64,000 nt of DNA from Geodermatophilus obscurus (lineage in GTDB: Bacteria > Actinomycetota > Actinomycetes > Mycobacteriales > Geodermatophilaceae). This document shows, piece by piece, positions 61,425-64,000 of this stretch (the first letter of the stretch is position 1; each line of letters opens with the position of its first letter). The stretch spans positions 1 to 64,000 of the forward strand of contig NZ_FOWE01000011.1 in NCBI RefSeq assembly GCF_900115395.1, in the 5' to 3' direction. The translations under genes were made by a program, and so were the position numbers. Below the pieces are notes generated by a model, which saw nothing but the letters and a program-made list of their open reading frames with translations, did not search any database and was not told where the DNA came from.

Positions 61425-61898
61425 GTGACCGAGACCGCAGCTCCCGGCGTCGACCGGGCCATCTACCCCATGCCCGTGTTCGTCACCTTCCCGGTGACCG
61501 ACCTGACCGCCAGCACCCGCTGGTACGAGGCCCTGGGCTTCGTCGTGCTGGCCACCATGCCCCGGCCCGACGGCACCGACGCCCTCGTGCACCTGCGCCG
61601 GCTGCGCCACCAGGACCTGCTGCTGGTCCCCGGCTCCCCGACGCCGGGCCCGCGGGTCAGCTTCGCCGCCGGGGAGGAGGACCTCGCCGGTCGGGCCGCA
61701 CGGGTGCGGCGGGCCGGCGGCGCCGGCTCGGTCGAGGGGCCGGTGGACACGCCGTGGTTCACCCGCGACCTGGTCGCCACCGACCCCGACGGCTACGTCG
61801 TCGTCCTCACCGCGCCGCGGCTCGACGACGTCGCCGCCGACCCGGCCTGGAACGCCACCGTCACCGGCTCGCTGGGGCGGCGGCCCGGCGGGAGCTAG
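61425..61898 (+). CDS. Glyoxalase/VOC-fold protein
   Basis: A 157-residue vicinal-oxygen-chelate protein: VFVTFPVTDLTASTRWYEALGF, then ATDPDGYVVVLTAP at the end of the repeat. Members act as dioxygenases, isomerases or resistance proteins; a metal-His is not evident at every usual position. GTG start. Its TAG and the TAG of the opposite-strand SDR share the same CTAG. Confidence 0.8.
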   Translation: MTETAAPGVDRAIYPMPVFVTFPVTDLTASTRWYEALGFVVLATMPRPDGTDALVHLRRLRHQDLLLVPGSPTPGPRVSFAAGEEDLAGRAARVRRAGGAGSVEGPVDTPWFTRDLVATDPDGYVVVLTAPRLDDVAADPAWNATVTGSLGRRPGGS

Positions 61899-62653
61899 CG
61901 CTCCTGCTCCGTGGGCCGGACCAGCACCTCGTTCACCGCGACGTGCGGGGGCTGGCTGACGACGTAGAGGATCGCGCGGGCGACGTCGTCGGCCTGCAGC
62001 GGCGTCATCTCCGTGTACATGCGCTGCGAGGCGGCCTTCGCGTCGGGCTGGGTGATGTGGTCGGTGAGCTCGGTGGCCACCGCACCCGGCTCGACGAGGG
62101 AGATCCGCACCCCCCGCGTGGTCACCTCCTGCCGCAGGGACTCGCTGAAGGCGTTCACCGCCCACTTGCTCGCGTTGTAGACGCCGGCGCCCTTGCGGGC
62201 GGTCCGCCCGGCGACGCTGGAGATGTTCACGACGTCGCCGGAGCCCTGCTCGACCATGCCGTCGATCGCGGCGTGCGTCATGTACATCAGGCCGAGGACG
62301 TTGGTCGACAGCATCCGCCGCCAGTCCTCGACGTCGGCGCCGACGATCGTGCCCAGCAGCATCACGCCGGCGTTGTTGACCAGGACGTCGAGCCCGCCGA
62401 GCTCCGCGCGGGTGCGCGCGACGGCGTCGCGGCAGGCCGCCTCGTCGGTGACGTCGAGGTCGAGGGTCAGCACGCACGTCCCGTCGGCGCGGAGCCGGTC
62501 GGCGAGCGCGGTGAGCCGGTCGGCCCGGCGGGCGCCGATCGCGACGGCGGCGCCGGCCTGCGCGAGCGCCACGGCGGTGGCCTCGCCGATCCCCGACGAC
62601 GCCCCGGTGACCAGGGTGACCCTCCCGGACAGTGGTCGGCCGGCGTCGGTCAT
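61895..62653 (-). CDS. Short-chain dehydrogenase/reductase
   Basis: Classical SDR of 252 residues: VTLVTGASSGIGEATA, VLVNNAGVML, VVNISSVAGRTARKGAGVYNASKWAV with the Ser-Tyr-Lys set, and EPGAVATELTDHI. Similar to YdfG-like oxidoreductases; substrate unknown. GGGAGGAGG precedes the ATG. A triple-hairpin repeat lies upstream. Confidence 0.87.
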   Translation of the reverse strand: MTDAGRPLSGRVTLVTGASSGIGEATAVALAQAGAAVAIGARRADRLTALADRLRADGTCVLTLDLDVTDEAACRDAVARTRAELGGLDVLVNNAGVMLLGTIVGADVEDWRRMLSTNVLGLMYMTHAAIDGMVEQGSGDVVNISSVAGRTARKGAGVYNASKWAVNAFSESLRQEVTTRGVRISLVEPGAVATELTDHITQPDAKAASQRMYTEMTPLQADDVARAILYVVSQPPHVAVNEVLVRPTEQER

Positions 62654-62721
62654 GCGGTCCTCCTCCCGGGCCGCCCGGTGCGGCACCCCGGACAGCCTCC
62701 CGCGCCGTGCCGGACCCTGCG

Positions 62722-62809
62722 CGACGATCAGCCTCCCTGATCGTCGGGCGTCCTCCCTCACGGTGGGACGTGAGGGAGGACGCCCCGGGATCAGGTCACC
62801 TGATCCCGG
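62722..62809. repeat. Triple-hairpin element, copy 2
   Basis: A: CGACGATCAG and CTGATCGTCG (62722-62746). B: 36 nt identical to hairpin B of copy 1 (62748-62783). C: CCGGGATCAGGT and ACCTGATCCCGG around one base (62785-62809). Relative to copy 1 at 38210-38296, hairpin C has different flanking arms that pair better. It lies 10 nt downstream of the DUF5995 stop on the minus strand. Confidence 0.85.
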
Positions 62810-62819
62810 CGGACACGGC

Positions 62820-63563
62820 TCAGGCCGGTGGGAGGGAGACGCCGAAGCCGAACACGGCCAGCCGCAGCAGCACCGGGCCGCCCCGCGTCAGGTCGGCCAC
62901 CCGCGCCGCGCTGACCTCCTCCAGCTGTCCCACCCGTCGCGCCAGCGCCTCCGGACCGGACAGGCGGGCGGCGTGCAGGGCCTCGGTGTTGAGCCACACC
63001 CGGCGCCGCGACTCGCGCAGCAGCGCGCGGGCCGCGGCGCGGTTCGCCCCGCCCATGACCCGGTCCAGCGGCGTGCGCCGGCTGCCGGACGCCTCCAGCT
63101 CCCGGTCCTCCTCGGAGACCCGCCCGGCCAGGACCTCGTCGATGCGCTCGTGGTCGCGGCGGCGGCTGTCCAGCACCGTGGGGTCGGTGAAGTCGGCCGG
63201 GCCGATCACCCGCACCAGCGACTGCGGCAGGTCGAAGTTGATGTGGGCGTTCATGCCCAGCAGGACGTGCCCCTCCGGCCGGGTGGACGGGTCGGTGCCG
63301 AACGCCGCCCGCCACGGCGCGGGCGGGCTCGCCGGGTCGCGGCGGTGCGCCTCGAGGGCGTCGAGGTAGAGGCCGGCGAAGTCGACGTCCCAGGTGGTGA
63401 CCCAGCCGGGGTCCTCGAACCGCCCCGCGTCGATGGCGGCACCGACGGCGCGCGTGGTGCGCAGGTAGGTGCCGAGGAAGTGGCGGGCGGGGTTCCCCTC
63501 GGCGGTGAGCCCGTCGAGCAGTCCCTGCATGCGGTCGATGAGCTCGTCCACCGGCGCGGTCAC
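62820..63563 (-). CDS. DUF5995 family protein
   Basis: A 247-residue helical protein with the family hallmark HVLLGMNAHINFDLPQSLVRV (about residues 100-119), which carries His and Asn residues that may bind a metal, plus HERIDEVLAGRVSEEDREL. No function is known. GTG start. It lies 37 bp downstream of the partial TetR gene on the same strand and may be its target. Confidence 0.78.
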   Translation of the reverse strand: MTAPVDELIDRMQGLLDGLTAEGNPARHFLGTYLRTTRAVGAAIDAGRFEDPGWVTTWDVDFAGLYLDALEAHRRDPASPPAPWRAAFGTDPSTRPEGHVLLGMNAHINFDLPQSLVRVIGPADFTDPTVLDSRRRDHERIDEVLAGRVSEEDRELEASGSRRTPLDRVMGGANRAAARALLRESRRRVWLNTEALHAARLSGPEALARRVGQLEEVSAARVADLTRGGPVLLRLAVFGFGVSLPPA

Positions 63564-63600
63564 GCGAGCGATGGTGCCCGGCTACGGCGGGTTCCGCAGT

Positions 63601-64000
63601 TCAGTCGTGCAGCATGCCCGGCACCCGGTCGAGCGCTGCGGTGAGCAGGCCGGGGAGGTCCTCCGCCGCGCCGGCCAGCCAGTCGTCCTGCGCCACCTCG
63701 AAGCAGGCGAGCACGAGCTTGGCCAGCAGCCGCGCGTCGGCGTCGGGGACGCCGCGGTGCCCGGTGAGCCCGGCCGCCAGGGCCGCCTCCCAGCGCCGGT
63801 GCTTGGCCGCGGCCCGGGCACCCAGGGCCGGCACCGTGGCGACCACCTGCTCCCGGGTGACCAGCAGGTCCCGCAGCGGCGCCACCTGCTCGGCGATCCG
63901 CACGGCCGCGGCCCGCAGCGCCGCCCACGGCGGGAGCTCCGGCGGGACCTCAGCGACCGCGGCCGCGGCCGTGGCCAGCAGGTCGTCCTCGAGGCCGAAG
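63601..64000 (-). CDS. TetR-family regulator, C-terminal part
   Basis: The frame enters from beyond position 64000 as FGLEDDLLATAAAAVAEVPP and ends AALDRVPGMLHD. FGLEDDLL corresponds to the end of helix 4 in TetR repressors (YFxxKExLL), so the HTH lies outside the window. The visible ligand-binding domain contains VRIAEQVAPLRDLLVTREQV and RRWEAALAAGLTGHRG. Gene truncated by the window edge. Confidence 0.75.
   Translation of the reverse strand, partial: FGLEDDLLATAAAAVAEVPPELPPWAALRAAAVRIAEQVAPLRDLLVTREQVVATVPALGARAAAKHRRWEAALAAGLTGHRGVPDADARLLAKLVLACFEVAQDDWLAGAAEDLPGLLTAALDRVPGMLHD

Noticed and set aside
38210-62809. Possibility that the repeated hairpins form a CRISPR array
   Set aside because: There are no regularly spaced direct repeats with unique spacers and no cas genes; the copies are single and far apart.

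Overview
The window comes from a very GC-rich actinobacterial chromosome. Third codon positions are almost always G or C, GTG starts are common, and many neighbouring genes overlap by 1 or 4 nt. Gene order and content (argCJBDFRH upstream of tyrS and an rRNA operon, pheST, infC-rpmI-rplT, several GAF-ANTAR and stress-type proteins) fit the Geodermatophilaceae (Blastococcus, Geodermatophilus, Modestobacter). This placement is inference from recognised families, not a database match.

Layout. 1-580: the 5' end of a 16S rRNA gene on the minus strand, with its leader, a boxA-like element and a TTGACA/TAACTT promoter. 580-9814: one minus-strand operon argC-argJ-argB-argD-argF-argR-argH-mpg-tyrS in which all eight junctions can be read as 4-nt stop/start overlaps; repeated TGCATGACC boxes beside argC are candidate ArgR sites. 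10069-11583: two AT-richer genes, a lipoprotein and a septum-formation-type membrane protein, that look foreign. 11681-16028: pheS-pheT-SDR. 16172-18511: a large EAL-DICT-LOV-GGDEF cyclic-di-GMP protein. 18531-22824: a DinB-like gene carrying a hairpin element inside its frame, a small secreted protein, an rRNA methyltransferase, and infC (ATC start)-rpmI-rplT. 22876-28593: metallo-hydrolase, GAF-ANTAR plus SpoIIE-type phosphatase, and a HemD/winged-helix protein. 28657-31542: a histidine ammonia-lyase homologue that has lost its MIO tripeptide, an AraC regulator and a DUF2000 protein. 31924-39423: regulators, a PRC-barrel/DUF2382 stress protein, ArfB, an HxlR/reductase pair, mmuM and a general-stress SDR. 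39557-45117: DUF3516 helicase, acetyltransferase, two TSUP transporters and a second GAF-ANTAR protein. 45147-52762: carbohydrate genes (GH13 trehalose-synthase-like enzyme with an LLM oxidoreductase, malQ) and a MerR/hydrolase pair. 52848-64000: a secreted RTX-tailed nuclease, small proteins, an epimerase pseudogene, an EamA transporter, an XRE-MurA fusion, and SDR, VOC, DUF5995 and TetR genes.

The most unusual points are the MIO-less lyase homologue, the HTH-MurA fusion with a near-palindrome just upstream, the light-sensor-type c-di-GMP protein, and three families of structured intergenic repeats. The repeats are a 51-bp hairpin whose outer arms are swapped yet still complementary between copies (one copy lies in frame inside dinB), an 87-88-bp triple-hairpin element, and paired 18-22-bp palindromes 41-42 bp apart. 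No CRISPR array, tRNA, phage gene or insertion sequence was recognised.
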